From NCBI GenBank assembly GCA_946902985.2, contig OX336390.1, forward strand, positions 529,436,861 to 529,500,860: a DNA stretch of 64,000 nt. Direction: 5' to 3'. The notes below the pieces were generated by a model, which worked only from the letters and a program-made list of their open reading frames with translations, had not been told where the DNA came from and did not search any database. Position numbers and translations under genes: made by a program. Below, in pieces: positions 20,028-31,225 of the stretch. This DNA comes from Meconema thalassinum (taxonomy: Eukaryota > Arthropoda > Insecta > Orthoptera > Tettigoniidae). The stretch's first letter is position 1, and every line of letters begins with the position of its first letter.

Positions 20028-20160
20028 CCGTGCAACAGAAAGGTTGTAAAAAGGGTTCGAAAGGATGCAAAGAACAACGAATAATTAACTCAGTTGTGTT
20101 ATTATTATTATTATTATTATTATTATCATCACAAATGTACTAACCCTTTTGATTATGATC
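20028..20160 (+). pseudogene. RLE-type LINE RT fragment with (TTA)n
   Basis: Plus-strand codons from about 20033 read QQKGCKKGSKGCKEQ, matching the EQKGC.KGSKGCKEQL(L)ID block that sits in the RT fingers of R2/NeSL-like elements. The same block is at about 9830-9860 on the minus strand in the other copy. The fragment ends in a TTA triplet run (about 20098-20126). It is a tiny fossil and is on the opposite strand from the adjacent LINE piece. Confidence 0.6.
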
Positions 20161-20255
20161 AGTAGCATCACTATAATTCTCAAACGCTCTATGAAATTTA
20201 AATGACGTATGTAATTGAGTGTCAATGTTATTTGCTTGCTTCGATTCATTTTTAG

Positions 20256-20299
20256 TTGGGCTGAAGACGACCTCAATATCAGGTCGAAATACGTACCTA
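20256..20299 (+). ncRNA. Variant hammerhead ribozyme-like motif, copy C
   Basis: CTGAAGA (20261-20267), one extra C (20268), stem II GACCT (20269-20273) and AGGTC (20281-20285) fully paired, loop CAATATC, GAAAT (20286-20290), two-base loop, GTA (20293-20295). Stem I TGGG (20257-20260) with CCTA (20296-20299), one G-T. The best-paired stem II of the five. Confidence 0.65.
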
Positions 20300-20736
20300 T
20301 AATCTATAATATATAATAGATAGAGTTTAATTCAAGCATTGATTGGCGTTCATTTTAAACTTTAAATTCGATCTAAGACTCAGACTTAATGGAAGTAATA
20401 TCAATGAGTTTACCCAGCTGAATAACGGAGTTATTTCGCTCTCTCTTGCCCATGTGTTGTGATAGCATGACTTATATTTTCGTTTATACCATTACTCCCA
20501 CGTTTCCTCTCAAAGTAAGTCCACCGACGAGTACATGTTCTATCTCCCACTTGGTTTTTGTGATGGCATTACTTCACAATTAGAGCTTTAGGCTCGTAGG
20601 CTTTCTGCAGCAGAAAGAAGCAGGATTGTAGCTAACAGAACATAATATTCAGTTGTCAGGCTGGCACCGGGAGATGTAGGCTTGAGTTTTACTTGTGCTC
20701 ATGTCTAATGCTATGGTTAAATACAATACAGACCAC
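20300..20736. other. No recognised feature
   Basis: Nothing recognisable. Confidence 0.3.
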
Positions 20737-20931
20737 AGTCATGTCGCCACTTGGTGACATTACACACTACATAGTGAGCCCGTTAGAGGAGTATGCCAAG
20801 GTTGTCAACAACCGAAATGACTTCCCGGACATTCCCATCTATCGAACACATGACGAGAGAGGATCGGTTGCACTTCTTATAGGCGAGAAACATCGCGAGA
20901 ATCGTGGTCTCAGAGATCGGGGTAACATGGA
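20737..20931 (+). CDS. Possible single exon, unknown protein
   Basis: An open segment whose codons read MSPLGDITHYIVSPLEEY, NNRNDFPDIPIYRTHDERG and SVALLIGEKHRENRGLRDRG. It is bounded by a good acceptor (CACAG at the left, 20732-20736) and a consensus donor (GAG followed by GTATGT from 20932). Composition is more protein-like than the filler around it. I do not recognise the protein, and no other exon is visible. It could be a real host exon, a captured piece of one, or chance. Low confidence. Confidence 0.25.
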
Positions 20932-20934
20932 GGT

Positions 20935-23640
20935 ATGTCAAAGACAGACCAAGAAGTACACCCACTAACACAAAACTAAGAAATAAGAACATCCAGGCTT
21001 ATGTAAAATCTCGTGATATGTTTATTAAAAATCAACAAACCCCTATCCTACTCCGGAGCGTTTGTCTCGGCTAATCCAAAAACTAATAAAAATAAAAAAT
21101 AAATGATTCAGGCCCTAACTGAAGCTAGGTTAAAACTCTCTCGAAAGTCCTTTAATACAAAAGTTAAGCAACAACAACAAAGCTCGGAATGTGGCACGTA
21201 AAATGTTCCCTACGCAATTATAAATAAGTTACTCTATCTGAATTTACATTTTGCATAAAAGCAAAGCAAGGCCTAAAATACGATGGTACCACTTCAGTAT
21301 TTATCGTTAACGTTAATTCATTAAGATTATTCCTGACATTAATACAAAATACAGCGAGATGCGTCTGCATACAAAATTACAATAAAATCTACATGACAAC
21401 CAGTAACAAAAATAACAAACAGTCTTATAATAAAGTGTTCAACAACACTACAGGTACAAAAGGATTAAATATAGAAATAAGGCACTAGACACAAGACAAT
21501 ATTCTTATTAAAGCCTTCCTTCACATTCTGCATTACTGTTTGTATCCAAACGTCATGTGTATGCATGTATTTTAGGATGGCGGGAGCGTAGTAACAACCA
21601 CATCTTACTCCACATGAGTGTCGCGCACCACCAAGTACGAACTATCAGTTTGTGCACCACTCCGTCTTCTCAAGAAAGTGTATTCTGTCTAAAGTCATTT
21701 CCCACCAGGAAATGATCCACATCACATGGCATAAGTCAGCAAGCTCAATTGTGAGACCTAGGTTAAATGTCAATCAATTAATTAATTAAATAAATCTTTA
21801 GAATAATTACGTTTCAAGATTATTAAAGTTCAGATTAGTATTTTCGTTGGATTATGACGAATGACTGATGATCCATGACACGAAGGCTAGAAGTGAGTCT
21901 CACCAAGAGATCTGTCACTTTCAACAATGACCTGCAGTCATAACAACTCCACGAGCTAACACAAGGCTCGGACAATACAATAACACGAATTATCGGTAGC
22001 GCGTAGCTTACCGAATACATTGGGCAAGTCTGGTAAACACGTCAGATTCTTCCCAGTAACATTCCTATCACATTCCAATCGCGGACTCTAGTCCTCACGA
22101 CAGTGCTTTAAAATGCACTAAAATACCAATAAATTGCCTCAAATAGCGTGTCCACATGGTCAATTATCAAATAATAAACCTATCATTAATCTGAAATACC
22201 TCTAGAAACAGTATACAAGTTGTCGCTCTCAAATAGTGAATAAACATCTGACTTGAAAGTCCTGCATTTTATAACCAAAACATATGGTCGTTCACAAAAT
22301 GGCTACCGGCCTTGACCTAGATCATGAAAACCTTTACAAGGCAGTAAATCTGACATCAACTCGTCTGTCAAAAGTAATGAATAGTGTGTCTCAAATCTGA
22401 TTGGCGCGTAGCATCATGGGAAATGCTAACTGGTTTCGCAGGTGTTCAGTTACACTCTAGCTTCACTGCGTTTGGTAGTTCATAACATTACAATCAGGCA
22501 AGGAATTCACTTTGTTTAAAGTCCTATGTGAATCTCGTATAAATTGTCTTCTAAAATTACTAACACTCAAACTGGTACTGCGTAACAATACGGATTACAA
22601 AAATATAAATGAGTTTGCCAGTGCAAACAGACTTTAAGTATAAATATGTTACATGACTCCAACTGCTTTGGAGTAAAGATATGTTACTTCTTCTATTTAC
22701 AGTTTCTCACAATGACGTTGCAGTATCAATAACCTGACTCTAACTCAAAATTAACACACTCAACCTCTACAGCTTTTATGTTGTTTAAAATGATACGAAA
22801 TGGCAGGGTTCGATGCTCGACTGGCATCCTGACAATATTTCCCCGTTTAAGTTCTTCCTCAAACAGTGTGGCTTCATAGCAACACAATGTTTAACAAAAA
22901 TCACATAATATTGGCAGCTTCTGTCGGCTGAACCATACGATACGCCATAAAAAAAAATACGTCAAAGCAGTGGCGTGACAAGAAAATAACTAAAAGGGTA
23001 GTCACGGCTAATCAAAAACTGGGTGGCTATCCATCCCTTAAACTTGAATTCTATAACAAAAATATAGCTCAGCAGGTGTAGTCATAATAAGTGGGCTGTA
23101 AGATCTGACGTTTTCACAACGTCCTTCACGATGCACCATTGGATCTAGTCCAATTACTCGGTGACTAACTCAGTTCAAAAGACTGAAATAAACGACACAA
23201 TATGAGTGCAAAGCTACAAAAATCCTACCTATACTGGCTGTCAAGGAGTTCGGTTGATTATACTACACTAAGTCTACCACAAAAAATCCGTACAGTAAAA
23301 GAAAGATAAAACTCACAGGACCTCGTTTCTCACCTCATTCTCACAGGAATTGAGGGGTGTGTAATATTCAGACATCAGGAAGGGTAAATCGATACAGGGC
23401 TTCTCCAATAAGCCTTCCCTTCTCCCTGGCATGTTCTGCGTACACGTGGTCGATGCTGGCTTACGTTCCTCTCCATGCTGGTGATTCTTCTGTTGGCCTG
23501 CGACGGGCTCCGATGTCCCTCGTCGCTTGCAGCTTTCCAAATCCATAGTATAGCTCCTCCTTAAGATGTCTCCTCACATGGTTAGTCTACTCCATAATAG
23601 ACATAGTAGATGAAGTTGAAGTTCCTTTGTCACACCCGTG
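20935..23640. other. No recognised gene over 2.7 kb
   Basis: AT-rich filler. Open frames near 23313-23548 on both strands are not assignable. The interval resembles in character the one at 10448-13675, but I could not find a shared sequence by eye. Confidence 0.4.
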
Positions 23641-24100
23641 GTCTAATTCGTAACACATTCTCATAGATTTTCCACACGTGGTGTTCACAAGAATTAAATT
23701 AGTGACTGCAGAAATGATAATCTCTGCTTCTACACCAGATTTGCAGACTCTTATTCAAAAATGGCCTTTCACTGTCTGCGACACAGAATTTATGGCACAC
23801 CTGTGGTGTCAATTCACAGATTCTAATATTGTAATAATCACAAAGTATCGCTGTAATCAGTTATTGTAGAAACGTTCCCCTTTCAGTATTTTAATATCAA
23901 TGGTGTTGGCGTTCTTTGTGCGCATGTGGTATAGCAGTCACCGGCTTAAATAGATTATTTCCTGTCCCTCGTGGACTTAGAAAAGTATGTAGAAATACGT
24001 GGTTTTCCACAATGCCAAAAATATCGAAATAATTTACTATTTTCACTGCATATTTCATAATGGTCGTGAATATTAGACCAATAACTTCAATTCAGTTCAC

Positions 24101-24402
24101 AGCACACTACACGGTGCGAAAAATATTCTTTGATGATTGCAGATAATAATACACGTTCACTTTACCTCGTGGGTGGACTATTTCCTCGTCTCGGCGGACG
24201 GACAATTACAACGCGCCCAGTATAGACGACTACAGACTAGGTTGTGCAGCACTGCACACTTCACGGTGCTAAATAATACCTTACAATTGTAGATTATAAT
24301 TTTACTTCACTTCACCTCGTGGGTGGACTTGTATTCTTCGTCTCAACGGACGGACTATCACAACACGTCAAATTCGGACGACTCCGGACTAGGTTGTCCC
24401 AG
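24101..24402 (+). repeat. Tandem duplication, unit about 150 bp
   Basis: Two diverged units (about 24101-24247 and 24248-24402) share CACCTCGTGGGTGGACT (with T/A variants), the GACGGAC block and an end GACTAGGTTGT. Upstream sequence near 23940-24060 does not extend it. Confidence 0.75.
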
Positions 24403-24689
24403 GCACGAGATCGTGCTCTGGGTTCAAGCAAATGCTTTAGTCATTGAGCGACTATTCACATCCGTTTCGCATATCTGCGATGAAATTACCTTTACCTTAA
24501 ATGAAAATAGACACTTCAAAGTGTTCAAAATTGTGCAGAATTACTAAATGATAAATTCTGAGACTTGTGGTTGCAAGATATGTAATACTATAAGCTCAGA
24601 AAAATTAATGCGACATCTCTCCAAAGTCAAGAGAGTGTCTGACAGCTTGTCGAAGCATGTGCTAGCCTCCGGGTGCGTTCAAAGTTGAA

Positions 24690-24790
24690 GCAAAGTATTC
24701 TCAAATACTTTTCAAAGAAAATATCACCGAGGATGAGCTCACACGGGCTCAATAGGAAGCATTCAAAACGTTCCTAGTGAAAAAAATATC
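24690..24790 (+). pseudogene. Possible transposase tail fossil
   Basis: Codons read ENITEDELTRAQ, a stop, then EAFKTFLV, which resembles the ISEDELQRV..NFL tail at 4662-4840. Short and weak. Confidence 0.3.
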
Positions 24791-24922
24791 ACGTTAATGG
24801 AAGACGCGTGCGTAGATTTGCGTTCATACAGGGTATTTGTTCGAGAGTAAAAATACCATTGACGTTGTATTAAAATAACTTAAATCTATAAATTAGCATT
24901 GCCATTATTTCTCCTTTAGCCA

Positions 24923-25376
24923 AGTCGACAGCTAGTTTCAGATAGAAAAAGGTCAGATGTTGTTCAGGGATGGCTAATTAACATTTTCTCAAGTTTTGGA
25001 CCTCGAGGACCCTGTGCGGAAAGAGGGGGGGGGTAAAAACTGCAAAAGTTTCGACCGTCCTCCGGGTTTTCCTCAATACCTTTTTCCCTTACGTCCTACG
25101 GTAAAACATTCTGATTCTGTTTTGTAGAGCGTTACATTTCCTACAATTTTGAGTGTTCAAACATGTTTGTATGTCAATTTGTTAGTTCGAAAAAGACTGT
25201 CATTTTCCAAAATTCGCTAAAAAATGCCCAAAAATACAGAATTCCACCTTATTTCTTCTGTTATACCCGAATTATTATGAAATGTTGTTGTAATTATGGT
25301 TCCTGGTTACAATTGCCAACTTTGGAAACCCCCGCCCCCCACCCCCTACCCCACCCCCTGCTCCCCCTTTCCCCAC
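24923..25376 (+). repeat. Left long terminal inverted repeat
   Basis: Reverse complement of 28601-29083. Shared landmarks in order: GTCGACAG, GAAAAAGGTC, TTGTTCAGGGATGG, TAATTAACATTTTCTCAAG, GACCCTGTGCG, TTTTCCTCAATA, CCAAAAATAC, CACCTTATTTCTTCTGTTA, CAACTTTGGAAACC and a C-rich end. The left copy lacks about 20 bases after GAAAAAGGTC that the right copy keeps. Confidence 0.9.
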
Positions 25377-25638
25377 TCAACCCCAATTAACAAAAGCTAA
25401 TTTTCTTCTCTGATGAAAACCAACAATATTCACATCATGTTTTTATTGATATTAGTTACTTTTCGGATTGACCCTCCCAGGGCAGGTAAAAAAAAGGACG
25501 TAGTCCTTTCGTGGAAAAATAATAATGTTAAAAATAATGTAATTAATAATATTAAGGTATTCACAAGGCATATATTATATGGAATAGATATATTATTGAA
25601 ATGTACTCATATATACATGCATATATAGTAGGTACTCA

Positions 25639-28540
25639 TTACAGTTCCTGTCGGGATTTCTTAGCCATTGCTTCTGCTTTTAAGAGCTCGTCGACCTCCT
25701 GAGTGATCAGGCTATTAATAACGTCCTCATCGTATTCGTCGATGTCTGGTGAGTCCTCCTCGTTCAAATCAGTTGCGGGGGCATTTTCGCAGGGGTGGCC
25801 TGTGCAGTGCTTGCACATTGCTGAGCACCTAAGACCTGCTTTCTTGCAAACAACGGTGCTACAGCCTTTGCTGCACTTGCAGGAAACAATCTGGAGGATG
25901 TTATCCGGGGCAGCATTTCTGGTTGTGGGGATTGGTTCCTTAGTTTAGGTGCTGCGACAACGCGGTCATGGGATTGGTAGTACTCTCGCGTGGTTAGGCT
26001 CCTGCCCCAAACTGATGGGAGAAGTTCATTGCCTAACCACACCTGTACTTGATGGTAAGTGCGGAGGGAGTGGTACTTGGCAGTGTCTCTTGTTGGTGGT
26101 AGGCGGGCTAATTGCAATTTAGCCTTCGTCACTGATCGTGTGAATAGTCTGCACCGCAGGTCGTCGAGGTTGTCATTGTCAATGCCACCTCCATATACTG
26201 CTACCAAGAACTTTTCTCCAGCGTCACTGATCTGCTGAGAACTAGCGTTTGGTGTGAGAAACGGAGCCACTGCTGCAGAGATGGAGGTATTCTTCATGTA
26301 GGTGCCGCAAATTTTGTTCTTCCCCAATCCATGCGGTGCTGACGTGGTATCACAACCACTAACGGCCTGGAGGAAAAGTGTGTCCTTGGGGGGAAAGGAG
26401 CAGAACTTGGAGAGTAGAGGACACTGGGACCACTGCCTCTTCCACTTTTCTGAAGATAGATGTTCTATGTGGACATACCTAATGCTGTCCACAGAATAAG
26501 TATGCCCACATCTTCAGCAGTAATGATGACGCTGTCGAATTCGCTGGTCTTGGATATGGCGGTCTTGACGATCATCACGTCGGCATCCTCATATGCCCGC
26601 TTCACTTCGATGCTAGCATCCGCCATTCATGTCATCAACATCGAAATGAATGCGCTCTCATTGTGATCGTTTGCCAAGAACTTTTCTTATGCTATGGTCA
26701 CCTTGGTAGACGAGGAGAACACGACTTTGGTTGCTGATTGTAATGCAGAACGGCGAGCTCGTTCTGCGACTTTGGTGCTTTGATAGCCGGCTTTAGTGGG
26801 GTATCCATCAAACACAACAATCACATTGCTACCAAAGTGTCTCTGCACGTAGTTGATGTACGTAGAGCACAGCATCTCGAATGTGGTTTGGGTGTTTTGT
26901 TCCACACCACTTTATGTATTAGGTATCCTCCACCAATCACGTTACATTTCCTGTTGCCAAGGTTGACTTCCTCTATGTGAGTGAAGAGTGAGTACATTGC
27001 AGAATTCGTTCCATTGCGCATTCCCTCCTCAGTGAAGAGTGACATAGGGAAGGGTGCGAGTTCAAACTTCAAGAGTTCTTTAAGATCTTCTTCAGATTTT
27101 TTGACAAGGCAGACACGCTGGAAGAGAGCGAGGGGATTGATAGTTAATTTTTACCAGCAATTTTCAACGAGCAGGAAACGGGATCGAGAGTCACGACCAT
27201 ATCCCTCCGTTTCAGTTTCAATTCTTCAAAATTCCCCCCATCACTTTCTTCATGCATGATATGCCTATCTCTCGTGCCAAGTGACAGTTCACTTCGCCAT
27301 CACCAATGATTCCAGTGCTCAGATAAACTATCTCCTATATGTGAAGGAATTGGGGATGTTCAATGAACCATGCGTGCTGTTTCCCAATGTCCATGTTATC
27401 TCTCACTACTCGGGTTGGTCTCATGTCCACATGCTGTTCAGATGTCTCTCAACAAACATCAGCGAACAATTCTATTTGCTTTGAAGACACAGCATACCCA
27501 AAGTCCATCTAGCAAGCACAGAATCGCTTACACCGCGTCCACGAGTGAGCGCTCCATAGGTCTTCATAGCTCGCATGAGAACCTGCTCAATACTCATGTC
27601 GGACTAGATGCCCGACCAAAATTTTTCAGATCGGCGAATGGTGAAGTAGCCTTCTGTGGTGAACCTCATATATTCGTGAGGATCCATCCTGTCCTGTAGA
27701 GTGACCATATCTTGGTAATAGAGATGAGCACTTTTGGCATAATTCAGGTGTCCAGCAGCTTGAAAGTAGGGTATCATTTCCTTGACGCAATCTAAATGGA
27801 ATTTCCAATTACCTATTCTTTCAGCATTTATGAAGCTCTTCAGTAGTGCACACATTCGAAAATACTGGATCCATAGAGCAGACGTTGGCCCTCCTTTTAC
27901 AATAGTGGTCAGCGTCACTGAAAATCGCTCAGTCACAGCATGAAAGTCGGGATCATCTGCTACCCTCAAGATGATGGACCTATCCGGTAAATTGAGCACT
28001 TGGTCTAGCGCTGTCAAGTCTTGTTCAGTGAAATCAACGTGTTCAAAAATGTTGCCTACCAAAGCAACACGTGTCAAGATGTGGGCGCCATGGCGAACGC
28101 ATGTCCTGTTAGGATTTATTTCAGCTCTGTTGGTAGCGTATAGTGTGCTGAATAGCCCCTTCATCCCACTCCCATCCATGATTGTGCCCATCGCCCTCAT
28201 AAAATACATTAATATATGAAATCCACCTAACCTGACAACCACATTCTTCAGCTCTGGTTGAGTGTCGTTTGCCACTACATCACGTGCCTTCCAGTACAAT
28301 GACTGGTCAAAAGTCGCAATGCAAGTCTTTTGTTTAACCAATGTGCACTGTCCAAGAGCAGATACAATAGATGCATATACTATTATATTCGTTTGGTGGA
28401 GCATTCATGAACGGGAGGCAAGCTATCATTCGTACTTTTCACCACTGGTTCAAAGCGCCATAAAACCATTCCATCCAGGTACGGATGGTGAATATGCTGA
28501 GTTCTTTTTCATACAGCCAAGCAATGTCATCGGGCGAGGG
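25639..28540 (-). pseudogene. FEN1/XPG-like nuclease with Cys-rich C-terminus, broken
   Basis: One gene in pieces, read right to left. N-terminal part (27604-28404, 266 aa): ATFDQSLYWKARDV at 29-42, LGGFHILMYFMRAMG..MDGSG at about 59-80, then codons for KTYGALTRGRGVSDS near 27540. Nuclease part: VIGGGYLIHK (26926-26940), VVFDGYP (26804-26818), an EDAD pair (26579-26590), AEDVG (26504-26515) and SGCDTTSAPHGLGKNK (GCD at 26349-26357). That order matches the acidic residues and H2TH of FEN1/XPG nucleases: D in motif I (here G), VFDG, two acidic pairs (second Asp of the last pair here G), GCD then GxGK. C-terminal part: a CKCSKGC, CKKAGLRCS, CKHC cluster (25800-25890) and a stop at 25639-25641. 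Frameshifts, a stop near 27483 and lost acidic residues make this copy dead. Fold assignment is inference. Confidence 0.65.
25934..25970 (-). repeat. SINE S1 tail-like segment inside the nuclease gene
   Basis: On the minus strand this 37-base segment matches the last part of the S1 SINE tail (63291-63327) at 35 of 37 positions, including GCGTTGTCGCAG (one difference in the SINE copy at 63298) and CCTAAACTAAGGAACC. It lies where the reading frame shifts between the H2TH-side ORF and the Cys-rich end. Confidence 0.75.
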
Positions 28541-28600
28541 TACAACACCTTGTGAATAGCTGATGTCTACATCCGCAATTTATTTGTTTTCAGACCTGCA

Positions 28601-29083
28601 TTGGTGGGGGAAGGGGGGAGCGGGGGTAGGGTGGAGGTTTCCAAAGTTGGTGATTGTAACCAAGAACCATAATTACAACAACATTTCATCATAATCCGGG
28701 TATAACAGAAGAAATAAGGTGGAATTCCGTATTTTTGGGCATTTTTAGCGAATTTTGAAAAATGACATTTTTTTCGAAGCGCCATATCTCGGTAACGAGT
28801 TTTAAAAAATACATGTTTGAATAGTCAAAATTGTGGTAAATTTAACGCTCTATAAAACAGCATAAGAATGCGTTTGCTGTAGTACGTAAGGGAAAAGTTA
28901 TTGAGGAAAACCCGGAGGAAGGTCGAAACTTTTGAAGTTTTTACCCCCCTCCTCTTTTCGCACAGGGTCCTGGAGTTCCACAACTTGAGAAAATGTTAAT
29001 TAACCATCCCTGAACAACATCCCAATGTTTCATGAAATTCCGACCTTTTTCCATCTAACCCCACTTTTTCCAACCTGTCGACT
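28601..29083 (-). repeat. Right long terminal inverted repeat
   Basis: See 24923-25376 for landmarks. This copy is about 30 bp longer and seems the less deleted. Confidence 0.9.
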
Positions 29084-29390
29084 GAACTACTTCCCCATTT
29101 CATAATTTTATAAATGTTGTTGGCAAGATAACTCAATGCTAACATATCATTAACAAGGCTTTGCCTTCTGTCGTATAGTACTCTTCTTTTACTCTGTTGA
29201 TTTTGATCTTCATCATACAGATTTCATCGTGTACTCTACATCTTTATACCAATTTTTACATAGATAATGACAAATAGACTTCACATACTTTATGATGATG
29301 AATGGACACATTTATTGTAAGGCAATTTTGGGCAAACAACAAAAGAAGAAGAATATTATAGTGTTTTGTATTGTTATATACAATGGAGTC
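29084..29390. other. No recognised feature
   Basis: AT-rich flank of the long-TIR element; may include its true outer end near 29145. Confidence 0.3.
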
Positions 29391-29911
29391 GCCTCCGTGG
29401 TGTAGTGGTCAGCTTGCATAGCTCCCCCTCCCCGGAGGTCCAAGGTTCGATTCCCGGCTCTGCCACGAAATTTGAAAAAGTGGTATGAGGACTGGAACGG
29501 GGTCTACTCAGCCTCAGGTGGTCCAAATGAATAGAGGGGGTTCGATTCCCACCTCAGCCATCCTCGAAGTGGTTTTCCGTGGTTTCCCCACTTCGTCTCC
29601 AGGAAAAGGCCGGGATGGTACCTAACGTAAGGCCATGACCGCCTCCTTCCCTCTTCCTTGCCTATCGCTCCCAATCTTCCCTTCCCTTCCCTTCCCTTCC
29701 CATCCCTCATAAGGCCCCTGTTCGCTTTGCAGGTGAGACCGCCTGGGCGAGGTGCTCAGCCCTCCTCTCCAGTTGTATCCCCCGACCCGAAATTCCAGCT
29801 CCAGGACACTGCCCTGGAGGCGGTCAAGGTGGGATCCCTCGCTGAGTCCGAGGGAAAAGCTAACCCTGGAGGGTAAACCGACTAAAGAAGAAAGAAATAT
29901 ACTGTACAATG
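29391..29911 (+). repeat. SINE family S2, dimeric promoter, 520 bp
   Basis: tRNA-like head GCCTCCGTGGTGTAGTGGTC with A box near 29397-29408 and B box at 29444-29454. A second B-box-like unit is at 29539-29549 (GGTTCGATTCC), followed by CCGTGGTTTCCCC. A CCCTT pentamer run lies near 29676-29700. The tail holds CCTGGAGG, GGATCCCTCGCTGAG and ends CCGACTAAAGAAGAAAG. An antisense copy lies at 33235-33640. Confidence 0.85.
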
Positions 29912-30440
29912 GATTTGCATCAAGTCACAGTGCTTGCATAATGTACGAGTGTTTTAATATTTAAATATCTACGTATATTTTTATATATTTATTGTAATTA
30001 TGGATGTAATCATTTATTATGGTATAATAATAATAATAAAATATTTATAATCACCCAAAGTACACGGGGCTATATGATCGCGTTGTCGCAGCCCCTAAAC
30101 TAAGGAACCCACCAACCAAACACCTGGATGGAATCTAACGCAAGGTTAAGGTCTCCTCATTTCTGATCATATCCTCCGTTGTCAGTGTGTACAGGTTATC
30201 CTATAACATTTCAGAAAGAACTGATCACACAAAGAAGGATGGTTGAGATGGAAATCAATATCTCCTATTCTCAAATGTCCTTAGGACGATGAGTTTACCC
30301 CGTACCTCAGAACAGAGTTTATTTTTTAGAAGAGACGGGAATATAACCCAGTATTTCTAAGGCAGGAATCACAGTAGCACCTCCAGTCTACCAAAGGCGT
30401 CCAAGTCTAATGCATACGCTTTCTTATTCTCTAGTGGTCA
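29912..30440. repeat. Filler with S1 tail-only fragment at 30048-30118
   Basis: An ATA-type run lies near 30027-30043. 30048-30118 is an S1 SINE tail alone (CACCCAAAGTACACGGGGC through CTAAACTAAGGAACC). The rest is unrecognised. Confidence 0.65.
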
Positions 30441-31215
30441 AACCGAGGATTCGTTTGCACTATTCTCGTCTTTCCGCTATCCTCTTCATTTCTCCGTAGG
30501 TCTTGCATTCCACATCTTCCTTAATTTGATCTATATACCTCAGGCGTGGTCTTCCTCTAGGTCTTTTTCCATCAGCATAGCCCTCTATGATTGCCTTCAG
30601 GGTTCCTTCATGTCTCAATAGTTGGCCTGTAATTAGTAGTATTCTTCTTTTAACAATTGAGATCCACAAACGTCTCTTCTCACCCATTCTTTTCAAGGCC
30701 TCTTCATTTGTAACCTTGTCAAACGATTTTATTTTGAGCATGTGCCTATAGCACCACATCTCAAAACAATGTAGCTTCTTCTCTTCCACAGTCTCCAGAG
30801 TCCAGGTTTCACAGCCATAGCATGCCACACTCCAGGCATAATGCTTTCAGAAACCTGTTCCTGATTTCAAGGCTGATGTTCTTAGAAGTTAAGATCCTTT
30901 GTTTAAGGCAGTTATTGCACGAGGAATTATATTTCGTAATTCTGTTTTGCTCCGTCTATCTCGACTGCCTAGATACATAAACGAGCCAACTTGTTAAAGT
31001 TGATCATTACCTACAGTATGTTAATTCGAATCTTGGCTTGCACTTGTTTCTCACATACCATTACTTTTGTTTTCGATTTAATTATTTTCATATTGCATTT
31101 CTCTCCCACCACCTTATCCATTCTAATTAGCATGGTTTCAAGGCTCTCGGCTAGGGCTGCTAAATCATCGACATATCTTAATACGCTATATCTCGAAATA
31201 ACATGCTGTCTGGCT
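30440..31215 (-). pseudogene. RTE-like LINE, RT 3' part
   Basis: Minus-strand fragment of the RTE-type family. Near 31155-31185 a frame reads LRYVDDLAALAES, the RT active site with FADD changed to YVDD, then MDKVVGEKCNMKI. 30460-30828 (122 aa) is the C-terminus: YGCETWTLETVEEKKLHCFEMWCYRHMLKI, RPRGRPRLRYIDQIKEDV and MKRIAERRE. Frameshifts separate the two. It resembles the more complete copy at 39120-43510 (same CWYRRMMKI and KRLA end) but is more diverged. The 5' end is cut where the antisense S1 SINE begins. Confidence 0.8.
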
Positions 31216-31225
31216 TAGCTTACAA

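Larger units (their letters stand above)
24923..29083 (-). mobile_element. Long-TIR element carrying a FEN1/XPG-like nuclease gene
   Basis: About 4.16 kb bounded by terminal inverted repeats of roughly 454 bp (24923-25376) and 483 bp (28601-29083), clearly related over their whole length with small indels. The outermost shared 9-mer is AGTCGACAG; a further shared 9-mer, TTAGCATTG, lies outside it (24893-24901, and on the minus strand near 29135), so the true ends may be a little farther out. The interior holds one broken minus-strand gene. No DDE transposase, helicase or reverse transcriptase is visible. The protein family is abundant in arthropod and cnidarian genomes as uncharacterised proteins, which fits a mobile origin. 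No target duplication could be defined. Confidence 0.75.

Noticed and set aside
29676..29700. CRISPR-like regular repeats or phage-type arrays anywhere in the window
   Set aside because: All regular arrays are microsatellites or minisatellites without unique spacers, as expected of a eukaryotic genome.
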